Origin: Pohlia nutans
Taxonomy: Eukaryota > Streptophyta > Bryopsida > Bryales > Mniaceae
Reading direction: 5' to 3'
Length of the DNA: 64,000 nt
Assembly (NCBI GenBank): GCA_022496805.1
Contig: CM040085.1
Coordinates: 47,459,811 to 47,523,810, forward strand
Shown here: in pieces, positions 1-13,400 of the stretch
Position numbering within the stretch: position 1 is the first letter of the stretch
How the letters are laid out: the number at the start of each line of letters is the position of its first letter
Notes under the pieces: model-generated
Told to the model about the DNA's origin: nothing
Seen by the model: the letters and a program-made list of their open reading frames with translations, nothing else
The model's database searches: none
Made by a program: the position numbers and the translations under genes

Positions 1-3000
1 ATGCAGATGAAAGTGATAAAGATGAAGAATCGCGGAGGCAGCAGAAAAAGAAGAGAAGAGAAATCTCTGGTGATGATCTTGGTGAGAACTTTGTGCTTGA
101 AGAAGAATATCAGGGGAAAGGTTGGGTAGATGAAGTACTAGCAAGAAAAGAAGATAGTGATGAAGATGACGAGGATGAAGATGAGGATGAAGAAGGTTCT
201 GATGAGGAGGGAAGTGAAGGATCTGAGGATGAAGAAGGTTCTGATGAGGAGGGCAGTGAAGATTCTGAGGATGAAGATTGGGAGCATAGCGAAGATGAAC
301 TTGTAGATATTGAGGGGATACCAAAGTTGTCTGCAAAAGATCAAGATCTATTGGACAAACTTCTTGCAGCCAAAAAGGGTCCTAAGCCGGCAGATGAAGT
401 TAGAAGTCTATTGGAGAAAGACAAAAAGAATCCTCCGAATGCAAAGAAATTACCTTCGGATGTACATGAGCTTGATGATGGTCTTCCATATGTGATTGAT
501 GCACCACAAACTTTGCTTGAGTTTCGTCAATTGGTTGATAAAAGATCTATCCAGGACCTAGAAATTGCAGTGGAGAGGATTCGAAAGTGCAATGCCATCA
601 GTTTGGCTGCTGAGAATCGGAAGAAGATGCAGGTGTGTTCCTTCTCTTTGAAGCTGACTATCCCTATGTGGCTTCCACCTTGTTTCAAATATCTTAGCGA
701 TAAAGAATAGGTGAAATGAATCCTACTGATTAATAAATATCTAAGTTGATACGGTCAGCTTTGTATGCGAAAAGGTAGGTCAGAGGCTCCGAACAACACA
801 GCATGGCTGTAGATTTGTGATTTGAACGTAGTGCTAGGGTGATTGACTGACATTCACGTTTTGTCCCTAACACGTCGATGTTCTGACGAAATCTCATTCA
901 TGTAGGATAAACAACTTTTAACCATGTTTTGGTGGACCTGTAGGTCTTCTACAATGTGTTGATTCAGTACTTTGCAACCCTGGCTGGCGAACGGCCTTTA
1001 AGTTTGCAAAGAGTTAATGCATTAGTAAAACCGTTAATAGAATTAAGTGGAGAGACGCATTACTATGCTGCTGTATGTGCTCGTGAGCGCATTATACGCA
1101 TGCAAAAACAGCTATCTGAGAAGCTAAAAAGTACAGGTGCGTTTATCGTTGTTCAATCTTGTGATATGATTGGGGACTTCGTGCATTGCTTTGCAAGGAC
1201 AGTAGCTTTGCGTTATGTTTCCTCATTAGTGCAAAAATTGTTGTAGAATCTTGGAATGTGTATTTTATCAGGAACATCTTGCTTAATGCCATCGGTGTCT
1301 TTGTTAATTAATGTCAATGTTTTGATTGTTACAGATGATATTAGTTGCTGGCCCTCAAATCGAACATTGTTACTATTCAGGCTTTGGTCCATGATCTTTC
1401 CTCCCTCGGACTTTCGTCACGCTGTCATGACTCCAGCGATGCTCCTCATGTCTGAGTACTTACTACGTTGCCCTATCAAATCCGGTCATGATGTTGCTGT
1501 TGGCACCTTTATTTGCTCACTTCTTCTTACGGTCAGTACATCTTTCTTTCCTCTACTAAACACGCATATGCCATCGTTTGCTTGTGAACAGTTCCTACTC
1601 TTTAAGTAAATTTGTGATGTTTTAACCAATCTTTTGAAAGCTATCTGCAGGTTATGAGGTCAGCGAAGAGATTTTGTCCTGAAGCTCTCAGCTTTCTGCA
1701 AGCACTTCTTCTGTCAGCACTGCCCAAGATGAACCGATCCAAACTCTTTCCTGATGTTTCTCTTGTAAGGCTTCTGCTTACCAAAGCTGTGCAATTTTTT
1801 GTTACCGACTTTTTAAACTATGTTACGAAATCCTCAGGACCTCATCACGTTTTATTGAATGCACATTTGGCTGCTTAATGATGCCGATAAATTAGCATCA
1901 TGAGCTGAGAGATTGTTGAATCTGTTTTGTATGCACCTTCATCTTGCATCCCTCGATTGTGTGATTTTATTTATCAAATGTAATGTGTTAAATATCCTAA
2001 CGCTGATATCCATCTGTTTTGACAGAACTGCCCTACCCACCTGGTGGAGTTTGTAGCTTCCAAACAATGGTTGCAGATTTCAAGCTCAAAAACCTCAGCT
2101 GTGGATGTGCAACCTTTAGATTTTATATCTGTGCTTACAGCAGAGAGTTCTTCTACAATGTTTGAGTCTGATTCATTCAAGTAAGTTCTTTTTTTGGATA
2201 ATCTTCCTGTCTCGTGCTTGGATGCAAGCAACCATTTAGACTCAATTGTGTTTACCAAGGACGTAAGATTATTTTTATACGAGTGTACTTGAATCCCTTG
2301 AGTGCATGTCTAGCTATTTTGGAGATTGGTGCTACAAGATTCCGTCAAATGTTGTTGACTTTGGGTGTTTGTGTTGCTTGGCTTTGCAGAGTTGGGATTC
2401 TGTACAGTGTGATGAAGACCTTAAGTGGATTCGTGGAAGTCTACTCTAACATTTCGTCGTTCCCTGAGCTTTTCTCGCCATTTATATCTTTGTTAGGCGC
2501 ACTGAAAAAGGATAATTTACTTCCAGAGAGTTTGATGACGTTGACCACTGAAGTACACCAGTTTTTAGTGGAGAAGGTGAACGAGCATGAAACTTTGCGA
2601 CAACCTTTGCGTATGAGGATGATCAAACCAATTGCCATCAAAACGTTTAATCCTCAATTTGAAGAGAAGTAAGTGTACTTCCATCTCACAGACTCGTAAA
2701 TGGACACGCAAGTGGATTTCTTCAAGCTTTGAATTTTTTTAAGTTTTGGCTTTGTGAAGACTTTTGTTTAATCTACAGGCGGGTGATTCTCACACATCAG
2801 CTACAGATTATCATTTTCTTAATCAATAATTGTTTTCTGCTGCCTTCATTATGCTCACTTACGCAATGGGGTGGGCCTCTGGATTTTTTGCAGTTATGTT
2901 AAAGGTAGAGATTATGATCCTGATCGGGAGAGAGCAGAACAAAAGAAGATGAAAAAGCAGATTAAACGGGAGGCAAGGGGTGCAGCACGAGAGCTACGGA

Positions 3001-3158
3001 AAGACAACATGTTCCTTGCTGAGGAAAAAGTCAAGGAAAATGCAATATTTGAACAAGAACGTGAAGAGAAGTACAACAAAGCCATGTCATTCTTAGAACA
3101 ACAAGAGTCTGCCTTCAAATCCGGGCAACTTGGGAAAGGAAGGAGAAAGAAGAGGTAG
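1..3158 (+). CDS. NOP14: NOP14-like nucleolar protein, 3' part (5' end outside window)
   Basis: Nop14 is a nucleolar component of the small-subunit processome needed for 18S rRNA maturation and 40S assembly. Exons: <1-632 (frame starts at base 3), 944-1136, 1335-1531, 1651-1764, 2026-2180, 2390-2668, 2894-3158; all introns are GT-AG and phases agree, giving about 610 C-terminal residues. Family signatures seen in order: KGWVDEVLAR, a long Asp/Glu/Ser-rich acidic stretch (about 150-290), LPYVIDAP, ERIRKCN.ISLAAENRKK at the first exon end, then SCWPS, a hydrophobic helical repeat region, and the hallmark C-terminus with GRDYDPDRERAE, GAARELRKDN and FKSGQLGKGR followed by a basic tail. The C-terminal basic tail fits nucleolar localisation. 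The missing part is the N-terminal region upstream of the window. Introns of 114-311 bp are ordinary. Identification rests on remembered family motifs. Confidence 0.93.
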
Positions 3159-3662
3159 TGCGGCTATTGGTTGGTTCTGCTGTTTTTATGCCTGTCCTGA
3201 GTAATAGGGTGCAGAAAAAATTCACATTCAAAGGATGAAAGGATATGTAGCTGCTTTCCATAGGAATCTTTATTCTCTCATTGCAGAGCCTACCAGTGCA
3301 TAGGATTCTGGGTTGAGATTTTTAGCATATCAAGAGAACCACAAATCTTCGCAAGACTCGTAGTGTGAAGCTGCCTTTTCCACTTCCAAGTACCGGTATT
3401 CTAATGATACTGTAACGTAATTAAAATTTTGGATCATACTGAATTTGATTCTCCCGGGTTTTATGTTTTCTGTTTGCTGATTGAAACATCTGAGTGTCAA
3501 TTAGACCTGCTAGATATATTCATATTGATCATAAAATGAAACTGTCATAAAGTTGAGTCACCATACAACTGTCATTTTGAGGATGTCATTCTCGGGAGTG
3601 CCTTTTTACACTTATTTATTCCATATTATCACAATTGAATGTCATACTAGGGAGTGCAAAAA
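3159..3662. other. NOP14 3' flank
   Basis: Probable 3' UTR of NOP14 followed by AT-rich spacer. No gene or clear repeat boundary is visible here. Confidence 0.5.
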
Positions 3663-4236
3663 TTAACCCCTAAACATCCAACCGTCCCGAAAGTGGACGT
3701 ACAGAATCAATCACAGATTTCTCATCCGTCAGTGACTCTTTGCATTGTGGATTTTTTACTATATATTTTATGGGAAGTTAGCTTCATGCATGTGTGATTC
3801 AATTAGAAAGGGGATGATTTGTGAAATTCTTATGCCTCATTTCAGGTTGTAGTGATTCACCCAAAATTTCGAAAATTTTAGTGTAAAAGTGCTCTTAAAA
3901 AAGTCAACTCATAAAATTAAGCAACCAAAAAATCTCCAAAAATCACTACACTTAGAGTATTACATTTCAACCATTCACAACAAATTTCATCTTCATATTG
4001 TCAATGTATTATTTGTAATTGAACTACAAAAGAATTTTCAATTTCAAGTTTCAAATTTTATACAAAAATATTGGTGATAGCAATCGCAGAACTAACATTA
4101 TGGATAGAATCTAAAATCGATAATGTACAACTTTTATATGTACATCAAGTTGAAAATATCCCTTTGGATTGCATTTTATAATGCATCTTTGCAAGACTGC
4201 CGAATTTAGAGAGGGGTAAAGACGTTTAGGGGTTAA
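3663..4236. repeat. TTAA-bounded MITE-like element, family 1
   Basis: 574 bp from TTAA to TTAA. Left end TTAACCCCTAAACATC and right end GACGTTTAGGGGTTAA are inverted with one mismatch. The interior closely resembles the copies at 18729-19312, 23421-23999 and 40528-41109 and, with extra sequence, 37585-38401. No transposase is encoded; a 62-codon open frame inside is a by-product of AT-rich sequence. Confidence 0.85.
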
Positions 4237-4796
4237 AGTACAAATTACAGCTTTTCAACTAAAGGTTGATTCATTCATGTTGACCCTAAACAATTGGAGA
4301 TTCAACTTAAGAACTCAATTCATTAAGGTTTAAATTATGTACTTTCAAAAGGTAACAATTGATTACAATAGGTTTCAAATATGTACTATAATTAATATTC
4401 AAAAATGTAGAATAGAGGTTGTTAGGATTCGAGACTTGCATTCCAAAAATGAAGACGATTTGAAGTTTCAACAAAGGGCTATAGTACTTTGACATGAGAT
4501 TCTTTGGCTTGAAATCATGCAATGACTATATTTGGAAACAAACACTTAAATTTTGTGGTTGATAATCTGAACACCCCTTTTCCATTTTTGTGAAAGACTA
4601 AATTACTTCACCTTTGTGAAGGACTTACTAAAAAAACTAAATATTGTGTAAATTTTACTCCAATGATTCTTGTTGTTGCTAATTTTAGTCAATTTGCTAT
4701 ATAAATTTTGAGCTAGCTAATTGATACAAACGATTTTTTAAAAATGAAAGAAATAATAGCCAGATTTTGTACATGGAGTCAAGATGCGGAGCCTCT
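4237..4796. other. AT-rich spacer
   Basis: AT-rich sequence between two TTAA elements. I see no gene or bounded repeat in it. Confidence 0.4.
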
Positions 4797-5721
4797 TTAA
4801 CCCCTAAAGGACCAGGAGGACACATTGTGTCGACGAATAATTTCATTACTTGAATAATTTGTTTGGATTTCATAATTTTGACTCAATGTTAACTAGAGAA
4901 TTGAAAATGTTCATTTCAAGAACACAAAAAAACTTCAAGATTTGCAATTACGTTGATTGATTCATTGGGAAAAAACTAAAACTAAAACGTAGGTGAACTT
5001 GGGACATAGTAGTTAGGGCGGTTGATGACTTGGAAGGCGTTTTCATACGTGGACGTCACATTCGTTAAAAAAAAAAGTATACAATATGTAAAATATTTGC
5101 CATTATTGCATCATTAACACTATATAATAATTACGGAAAATGTTTAAATATATTTAAAATGGGATCTTTTCAAAATAATTGGAATCTTTTCAACATATTT
5201 TATATTATTTTGGAATATTTTGGAATATTCCAAATATATATTTGAATTCTTCAAAAAAAAATTGCAATGTAAAAATTAATAACGATCACAAACACCGGCT
5301 CAACGAGTCACCAACAAGTCACCTCACCCAAACATAAATCTTTGAGAATCAATCATTGTTGTTGTATTTAGTTTTAGAACACCATTTTTTGTGGGCACCT
5401 AGATATAGTACATCTTTGTATGCTCCTAAACTTTCAAACGCTAATCATGGTTTCTAAATTTATGAGAAAGTTTGCAATGAATGACCTGTTGGTTTTATTC
5501 AAAATTTTCAAAAATCAACTTATGAGCAAACCTTATAATCATGTAATATATACGGTAGATTGTTCTGAAAATTAATGTACAGTCTCATGACTAAGTCCTT
5601 TATGAACTTCAACGGTGAAGTTTTCTACATGAATACCAATCAAGAGATACAATTGCCTTTCTGAAAGCATCACGAGAAAGTGATAAAATTTTAGGAATGA
5701 GCATGGTCCTTTAGGGGTTAA
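4797..5721. repeat. TTAA-bounded element, GGACCA end type
   Basis: 925 bp with perfect 18-bp inverted ends, TTAACCCCTAAAGGACCA at 4797 and its reverse complement ending at 5721. The interior is AT-rich and differs from family 1 although the first 12 end bases are the same. Non-coding. Confidence 0.85.
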
Positions 5722-6170
5722 ACCTAGGTATCACGCATGTATTACATAAGTAACATCTAGGTAGCAAATGTGTATTATCCCCTGATATTATCTATATTAA
5801 GTACACGTCACGATACCATGTCACTACCATGCTTGGTATCCGTCACAATACCATGTCATGAAATGATCCACATTTCACATCCATACCTTTCATCCAAATT
5901 TTCATCATGTTCTCAAATCGTTCTCCACAGTTCCCATGTTCGCTAAAGCTTCACATCACATTCCCCAACGTTCCCATCATGTTCCCTGATGTTCCCAAAT
6001 TCTCTTTGTATTCCCATGTTCTTTTTGTGTTCCCAATGTAATGTTGGTGCAACAGGTTGTTTGCTAGTATATATTAATATGAAAAGAGCATCCAAGGAGC
6101 TTGGATTGCTCTTCAAGCCATTGGAGAGACAGCAAAAATGCTAAACGGTCTCCTCAAAGAAAAAAGCACT
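5722..6170. repeat. Dispersed repeat, other copies at 19565-19720 and 37080-37480
   Basis: The start (CCTAGGTATCAC, 5724 on) and the tail (GAGCATCCAAGGAGCTT to CAAAAATGCTAAAC, about 6086-6147) recur at 19565-19710. The middle, rich in ATGTTCCC / GTTCCCA motifs (about 5800-6060), recurs in inverted orientation at about 37080-37450, including the GATACCATGTCACTACCATGC block. It abuts the TTAA element at 5721, as the 19565 copy does at 19564. The element boundaries are not resolved. Confidence 0.6.
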
Positions 6171-6370
6171 GGTGTGAAATCACCGCAAGCATAACCTTTG
6201 CAGCAGAAAAGGGCTGATACCGGAAGTTTCTCGATCCGTCCCTCAGATCTGAAGAGCGAAGACTTACCGACCATCAACTCGGTTCCTTGGATTCCTTCCA
6301 CTTTGCCGACGTGGTGGACCGTGAGTGTGCCGGGCTGCATAACTGGCGCCATCATAATTAGGGAACCCAA
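6113..6370 (-). other. Exon-like open frame of unknown identity
   Basis: An 85-codon minus-strand frame with moderate GC content. Its first half (start at 6370, MGSLIMMAPVMQ, then TVHHVGKVEG) looks protein-like and is followed by a possible splice donor (GTAAGT, about 6266). The second half runs into the dispersed-repeat tail shared with 19574-19849, where a different protein-like stretch precedes the same tail. It could be an exon fragment carried by a repeat. I do not recognise the product. Confidence 0.25.
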
Positions 6371-7407
6371 CTAAGCTAATTAAGTACCTCCCTAACAACG
6401 CTCAAGTAAGTTAAGCGTTTAGCTCCTTCTTCCAAACGGTCAGTCAGTCTGTCAGTGAGTCAGTCCGGCAGTCGCTTCACTCTGTTTCCAGGCATCTGTA
6501 TTGTAGCCAGCATTGTCATTCTACGTAGTACTCACAGCCCAAAAAGCAAGAGTAGAGTAGAGCTGTCCCATGCAATTGCCCTCTTCCTGCCTCGCTCACT
6601 TTTTTTTTTTCCTCTCTCTTTGGATCGGTGTTCAAAACGTTTTCTCTTTTGCGGGGTAGGCAAAGGTGCTGCCTTTGGCATTTGGCGAGCTGCGAAACTT
6701 TGGCACTGACAGAGGTAGACAGTGTGGGTTTCAGAAACAGCAGAGCGAGCGCGGCACTTGGTTTTGTTTGATGATTTCGGTGCGGCACTGATCGCAGGGG
6801 ATGCGACACCCACATGCAGCGCAACATGTTTACCGACGGGCTTGATACGTCTGCCCTGCAGTGGGTCCGCAAGGTTCCACCAACTCTACGCCCTCTCAAC
6901 TCAACTCAACTCAATTGTTGCAACTCCTCTGACATTCATTGCTCTTTTTTTTTTTTCTTCTGTCAGTGTTGATCAGTTCTTCTCCGTTCCGCAAATGTGC
7001 TAGCATTCTTGCAAACTGCTGGGTTCAGTAAGAAACTTCCGAAGCTCTGACTTTTACCTCCCAATTACATTCGCATCACTAACTTGGATCATCACTGGTA
7101 TTCCCTCTGTCGCACTGAAAGACGCTGTTTTCACTACAAAGGAAAACACGGTGTTTTAGTGGGACAGAGGGAGTATGTCTTATAAACAACCGCATTGTAG
7201 GTGCTTACAATGCGTTGAAAGAATGTCGTTGTGATGTGCACTACAGTAATGTCGTAATGTCCACTACGAGCTCTGTCGTTCGAAGCACCTAACCCCGCTC
7301 GTGTGGCATCTTGAGCGTGACGAGCGTGACGAGCTTGAACCGCAAAGAGAGAGTTTGTGTGGGTTTTGGAAGAATGGCAATGCGAAAGGGCTCACCTATG
7401 GCGGTGA
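6371..7407 (+). promoter_or_regulatory. Upstream region of the 22-exon gene
   Basis: About 1 kb of non-coding sequence with GTCAGT repeats (6438-6470), pyrimidine tracts (6600-6620, 6945-6962) and a Stowaway-like MITE at 7101-7173. The pyrimidine-rich leader character fits a promoter plus 5' UTR of the gene starting at 7408, but no defined core element can be assigned with confidence. Confidence 0.4.
7101..7173. repeat. Stowaway-like MITE, 73 bp
   Basis: Bounded by TA on both sides (7099-7100, 7174-7175). The ends TTCCCTCTGTCGCACTGAAA and, on the other strand, CTCCCTCTGTCCCACTAAAA are the Stowaway-type CTCCCTCYGTCCC terminus. The element is an almost complete hairpin with only a few central unpaired bases. 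Confidence 0.8.
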
Positions 7408-10400
7408 ATGGGCGTGCAGGAACAGGCTGCGAGGTCGACACCGAGGACGTGCAGCACGCCGGCGTCAGGGAAAGGCAGCCCAGACATTACCCGCTACGAC
7501 TACCGAGCGACGACGCCGCGGGGAACGTTACCTCCGCCGCAGCGCGTCAATGTGCACTTGCACAGTGCGCACGTTCCGGTCCGCCCACCGTCGCCGCAAG
7601 AGAGCGTGGGCTCGATCTCCGGGCACCACCATGGCCGCGGCTACGACGACTACGACTCCGGCGACGAGCAAGAGTCCACGCTCTACTCGCCCTCCGATGA
7701 CACCTCGCCTTCCAAAAGCGGTGGCGGGGCCCCGGGCGTCGTGACGGGCGTTCCTCGCATCCCCGCCCACGCGGAAGTGGAGGACTACTACGACGGGCCC
7801 CTGTCGCGCAAGAACAGCTCCAAAGAATCCAGTCTTCTGCGCCGGGACGTGTCCGGCCGCCGCGACAGCTCCGGTCGCAAAGACAATGTGAGCGTGGGCA
7901 ATGCGAGCAGGCAGAATAGCTTTGACGCTCGCCATGGCGCGTATACTGGCAGCGGCAGGTTTGATCTCTTCTCAACGTAATATCATTCTTCACTTGCTCC
8001 CTTTCTACTGTAGCAGTAATGGTACTTGCAACCACTATCGAAGAATCGTGCAACTGTAGAATGACTCATCAGCATTTGAATGGAAGTGCATTAACCCGTA
8101 AGCGTCTGAAACGCCCAATATGGCCATCTGCATCACTGAACTTTGCAAAGGTGGCATTTTCGTATTTTACCTCGGTTTTTGGATTGCAATACATCATTTA
8201 AAAGCTCTTGTTCTATACTACGAGATCAACAGTAAACTGAAGTCATTTTCACACAAACAGATGCTTTCCAGCAGGGGTTCCAATTTTCCTACACAACAGA
8301 AAGCACACGATGGACGCTAGATAACAAATTATGTCATGGGATCACAGAAGCATGGTTCTTTCTGTCTGTTTGTGCAGGTTTGATCCGTATTACGGGCGGC
8401 GAGATGAGACGGTAACGGTGGAGCGACATGGTGCATATACAGGAAGTGGAAGGTTTGATCCTGATTATGGTCGATCTGATCATGTCAAGAATCATGTGAT
8501 TTCGGGAGATCAGCATTTGTCATCTGCAACGGAGCTTTCGGATGATACTATCGACACTGAAGAGGATTCAGAGGACACACAGGATCGGCAGCCCCAGAGG
8601 AGGACCCCGTCGACTGTGAAACTGCAAGCTGGTGTTGGTTACCCCAAAATTGAAGGCTATGAACCCGTCGTAAGTGTCTCTACCTTATCCACTCAAACCT
8701 CTTTAATCTTGTCGCAACCTTTTTCACTTTTAATATGTAACAAGTGTGCAGAATGTCGTCATTTTAGAGAAGTTCATAATGAAGAGGTTTAGTGGAGGTT
8801 TGAGTGTAGCAGTGAATCGATCTGTTGATGGCTTTTGCTTTAGGTTGTAAATTGACTTAATTAGGTTTGCAAATAGGAAGATTGACAGTAATTTGATGGT
8901 GGCATGTAGAAAAGGGATTACCGTTCTGCTCCGAAAGACGTTGAGAAGCAACCCTCCGGCCAGCGGTGGACTGCAGCAGCTGCCATGCCAATGCAGGTGC
9001 AAATTTGATCACTGTATACCTTAACCCTTAAAGGACCAGATTCATGTGTTTTTTTTAGCACTTTTGAGTGGGTCATATATGGAGTTTCCTCTATTCAAAT
9101 TTATTTACTTTTTGACCAACACCTGAGTTATGTTTCTTTAACTATATGAATGCAGAGCAACAGAGGGAATGAACCGGTATTGCCACTAAACAATCAAACC
9201 AGCACTGTCGGTGGACCACCAAGTGCACCTCCGTTCTCTGATGTACCGGGTGCACCGGAGGCCCTTGCTGCTGATGCACTGGGTGGTTCCAGCATCCGTG
9301 GAGTTTCTGTGAATTCAAGTAACTACGAGCAACGCAGCACTTCGGCTATCCCTTGTGAACCAAGTGTTAGGTGAACTCCACTTTCCTGCACTTTCTTGCT
9401 GATAGATTGCATGCTTGTACTCAACAGAAAGCAAAAAAAAGAACGATAAGCTTTTCACAAACATGCAGATCCTTTGTAGTTTTGCGTTGAATCATCTGTA
9501 TTTTTGTTCAATCTTTGTGACGGGGAGCTTGTACAGAACGTTCTAGACAACCCTTTGAGTTCGCATGACAAGAAATCCCTGAGACCTGTGTTTACAAACT
9601 TGATCAAGGGAGAGCTCCATCGTGAGCATTAATCTTTCTGGACTTTTCTCTAAATTGAACACGATTCTCAAAAGGTGCCATGTCATTACTACTCAAGAAT
9701 GGTATTTAGGAAGTGGGAGTATTGCTACAAGCTTTAACTGATATTATGGAACTTGATGTAGATCTGTATCGACGACAGAGGAACCTGGAATTTCATCACA
9801 ATACAGAGGCTCCTCTGTTCCCCCAGCTCGACCTGCCCCTACCCCTCCCTCCCCTCCTCCGCTTCTTCACAGGTATTGGTTTTTGGCTCCTCTTTAGCTT
9901 CAGATATCAGAGTGAGTGAGTGCTTCCTTGTTTGGACTTGATTTTAAAGCTGTGCACTGTCCCTTTGGCAATGTTCCCTGTGGCAGAAAATTGTTCCTTT
10001 ATGGAGCATTTATGCTTGACATTTGTGTTTCGATGGTGTGGTAGTGGACAAGCCGCATGGCAGGCTCTGGTAGCGTATGACGCATGTGTCCGCCTTTGTC
10101 TCCGGGCATGGTCACGAGGTTGTATGCAGGCTCCGGAGTTTCTCTTGGACGAATGCTCTCTCCTTCGGAACTGCTTCGGGTGAGTTCCTCAAATGTGGCT
10201 TGCCTCATAAAAACACTAGTTATCGCATCGTTTTCATTTGAATGGAGGTCGTGCCATATTACGTAACATTCTACGTACGAAATCAGTGCGAAAACAATAC
10301 CTATGAGTAATGTACCATTTTTATAACCTTATTAGTGTGGTTGTCAGGCGTTTTGGATATCATGTTTGTACGATTGAAGTACATCAACCATAACTTTTTA

Positions 10401-13400
10401 GTAAACATTGTAACGACACTGTTTTTGTGCATGAAACGTGTGGTAACACGTGCGAATATAACATGAACCTATGAAATAACATAAATCGTTTTGTATTCGC
10501 ACGAACCTATGAATCTTGTAAATTAGAGATGCGCTTTGCTGGCTGATCAAGAGCGCAGTTCCCTTGCAAATTGTCGAACTATTGCAATTCATTCTGATTT
10601 GTTGTTTTGGGTTCACTGTTCACGTAACTTGGTTGTGCACACATCAGTGTATTCATTCATACGCAAATGATGCAGATTGCAGCAACTTTTGTTGCAACCA
10701 CATGAAGAGGGCAGTCGGAAAGGCGTGAGTGAGGAGCTTGGAGGTCCTGGTGCTGTTCCCATGCAGAAACGATCAGTGGGCAAAGTCAAAGTCCAAGGTA
10801 TGTATACTGCAGCTCTTCTGTAAGTGTCTTCATGTTTTGAAGAAGAGCTAGGATGTTTTCCTGGACAGTTTGAGGTGGAAGAAGTAATCTGAGAGAAATC
10901 TTTGCACATATGTTGATTGTGCCTCTAAATTTGTACAGGACTGAAGTACAACTTTAGAAAAACATTCGTTATTTGTATGCGGGGTGGACTGTTGCACATC
11001 TGACGTGAGAAACAACTTGCTACTGTTTTCTCTCATTTTCACAGATTTCTTCTTTGTTTTGCTGAAACAGTGCGCAAACTGAAGATCTCGGCCAAGCCAC
11101 AACCAGCTTTTCGCAGCAGCAGCTTGTCGGCGCTAGATACCAACACAGTAGCTCCAGACTTTGAAGGACGCCCACATACTTCTCACAAACGATCGTTACT
11201 GTCCTCGGGATGGTCTGCGGTACGAAAAATGCGAATAGTTCCAAAGCAAGGTACAGTGCGTGGTAACCAGAATGCTGCACCCCAGCTCAACTCGTCGCAG
11301 CGCAGTATGGCATATGTCAATGCTGGTACTCAGTACGTGCGTCAGGTGTCCGGAATGCTCAAGGACAAAGTGAACAGCCTGCGTCATAGTTCACTTGCTG
11401 AAGTTCCACAAGGTATTGCATAACACTCTTTACCACACTTGAAATAACTGTCTCTTGCTTAAAATATCAGCGGCAAATCTTCTTGCACTTATGCCTAAAC
11501 TTACGCTGTATTTTGGTGGAAGGGATCTTAGAGGATGGCTCGACATGTGTAATTACTTTTCACATTTATTTCACAATGAGATTCTGGACACACATTTCAA
11601 AGGGACACTATTAGAGAGAATACGAGAGATTTTGGACCCTAAGTAGTTCCCCTTATTCATGCGAAGTTGTACGAATGACAAACTTTCGCCGCCTGAATCA
11701 TGTAGCAATAGGTGACACTATTGAGATGAAAGTGATATTGCTGAGAAGAATCTGAGGGAACGTACCATTATTCATGGACGTCTTGTTGGGGTTTAGGGTT
11801 TAGTATTTAGGGTTTAGGTTACAGATGAGAGAGTTTTAAGAAAATAGAGATGGTCACTCAGGTTTTGGAGTACTTGTGTCGTCTCAATCCTTGACGATGT
11901 GGATGCAGACAATTTCACATGTCTGTTACGACTGAAGAGTACACCGGAGCAAGATGCCCTGCGCTTGCAGCCAGGAGCTGGAGAGACCTCTATTCTGTCA
12001 GTACCGACACTACACTCCCTTGCCCATTCATCTTGCATCTTTTTAATATTTTATTAGTTTCTTTCTGTTTGTGTACCTAATATTAAGCTATTAGTTTTGC
12101 ATTAGTGTTACTGAGGGCTTGGTTTCACTAATTATAATTGCCGTAGTACTCTAGCACAGCTGAACGTGTTTTGTTCTTCGTTGGCCGTGCAGCCTGCCTG
12201 AGAATCCAGGGGACGATCTTTTGTTGGATTTACACGACATCAAGGGGAATCTTCAGGGTCGTATGACCGTTCATGTTGCTTCAATCAGCGATGATCCTGT
12301 AAGCACTTAACCCCTGTAAATTGAGCCTTTAAATGTTTTTTAGCAGGTCATATGAAGATTACTCTTTGGTCCAATTTTCTTTACACACGCAATGTTCTTC
12401 CCGGATTGTAGGGATATAAAATTTCGCCCCATCTGAGTTTACAACATGATCAGTCAAATTGGTTGTTTTAAAGCCATGAATAATTTTGGTCTTTTAGGGA
12501 GGGGTCAGCTTTCAAACAACAAGCTTTCATGGATATTGCCGCGTTTTGAGGTTGGTTTCTTACAATTATATTCACCATGATATTTGATGTTTTTACTTGT
12601 TGCGGTGTTGTGCAGAGCGATCGAGTACGTTGGTATAACATTTACAGTGAACCAGAGCGTGAATGTGTGGGCAAAGTGCAGTTGTTTCTCAGTTACACTG
12701 TAACGTCTGGTGATGTTGACTCTGCAAAGGTTAAAAGTCTCCTTACTCAGCATCTGTAGAGTATTTAAAAAGTGCCCAACCTACACTAAGCAGATGTTCC
12801 TGCAAAAGCTGCAGAATATTATTGAATGGTATTTTTATTCACTCTCTTTCTTGTTACAGTTTGCGTTGTGTAAAGATTCATTGCACCTCTATTCAACCTT
12901 TGTGGTTCTTGATGCAGTGGGGTCCTGTTGGGGAGACCAAAGCGTATGACATTGTCTTGGAAGTGGCCATGAGAGTCCAACAATTTCAGCGTCGCAAATT
13001 GCGGTTGGAAGGCACCTGGCTTTGGCTGCTTTCCGAGTTTGCTTCCTGTTATGGAGTGTCGGTGTCCTATACGAAGCTGAGGTCTTTACTTACTCACATG
13101 GTGGCTAAAATCATGGTTTGAGGGTTTTTCCTAAAAATCATTCATGCTTTGAGAGTTCCATTTGATATTTGAGAGTTCATTGCTCATGCCGAGGTTGTAT
13201 TTTTTTTGTGTTCCAGGTACCTTGTGTGCATTATGGAGGTGGCTACCCCCACTGATGATTGCCTGGTTCTCATCCATGACCTCTTGTGCCCGATCATTAA
13301 AGCACGTGATGAAAACTCCTTGAACCGACAGGAGGTAAATGGAGAATGTTCTTTTACCTTTTTTCATTATGATAAGTGTCCGTCACATTCCTCTGTGTTT

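Noticed and set aside
138..344. Minus-strand hydrophobic frame opposite the NOP14 acidic region
   Set aside because: It is the complement of GAA/GAT codons and simply reads as Phe/Ile/Leu.
3889..4077. A 62-codon open frame that recurs in several TTAA elements (also 23652-23840 and 37991-37776)
   Set aside because: It recurs because the elements are related. It is AT-driven, rich in Lys, Asn and Ile, lacks a plausible start context and is broken in other copies, so it is not a conserved gene.
7528..8053. Long minus-strand frames opposite exon 1 of the 22-exon gene
   Set aside because: They are shadows of a GC-rich coding exon; Arg/Ala/Val-biased composition, no motif.
11455..11646. Open frame in intron 8
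   Set aside because: Not in phase with the neighbouring exons, and it does not resemble the family. It is treated as intron.
12501..12556. Possible extra exon of the 22-exon gene between exons 10 and 11
   Set aside because: An acceptor and donor can be found, but direct joining of 12298 to 12616 gives the expected continuous C2-like motif (SDDP to SDRVRWY), and the extra piece has no family counterpart.
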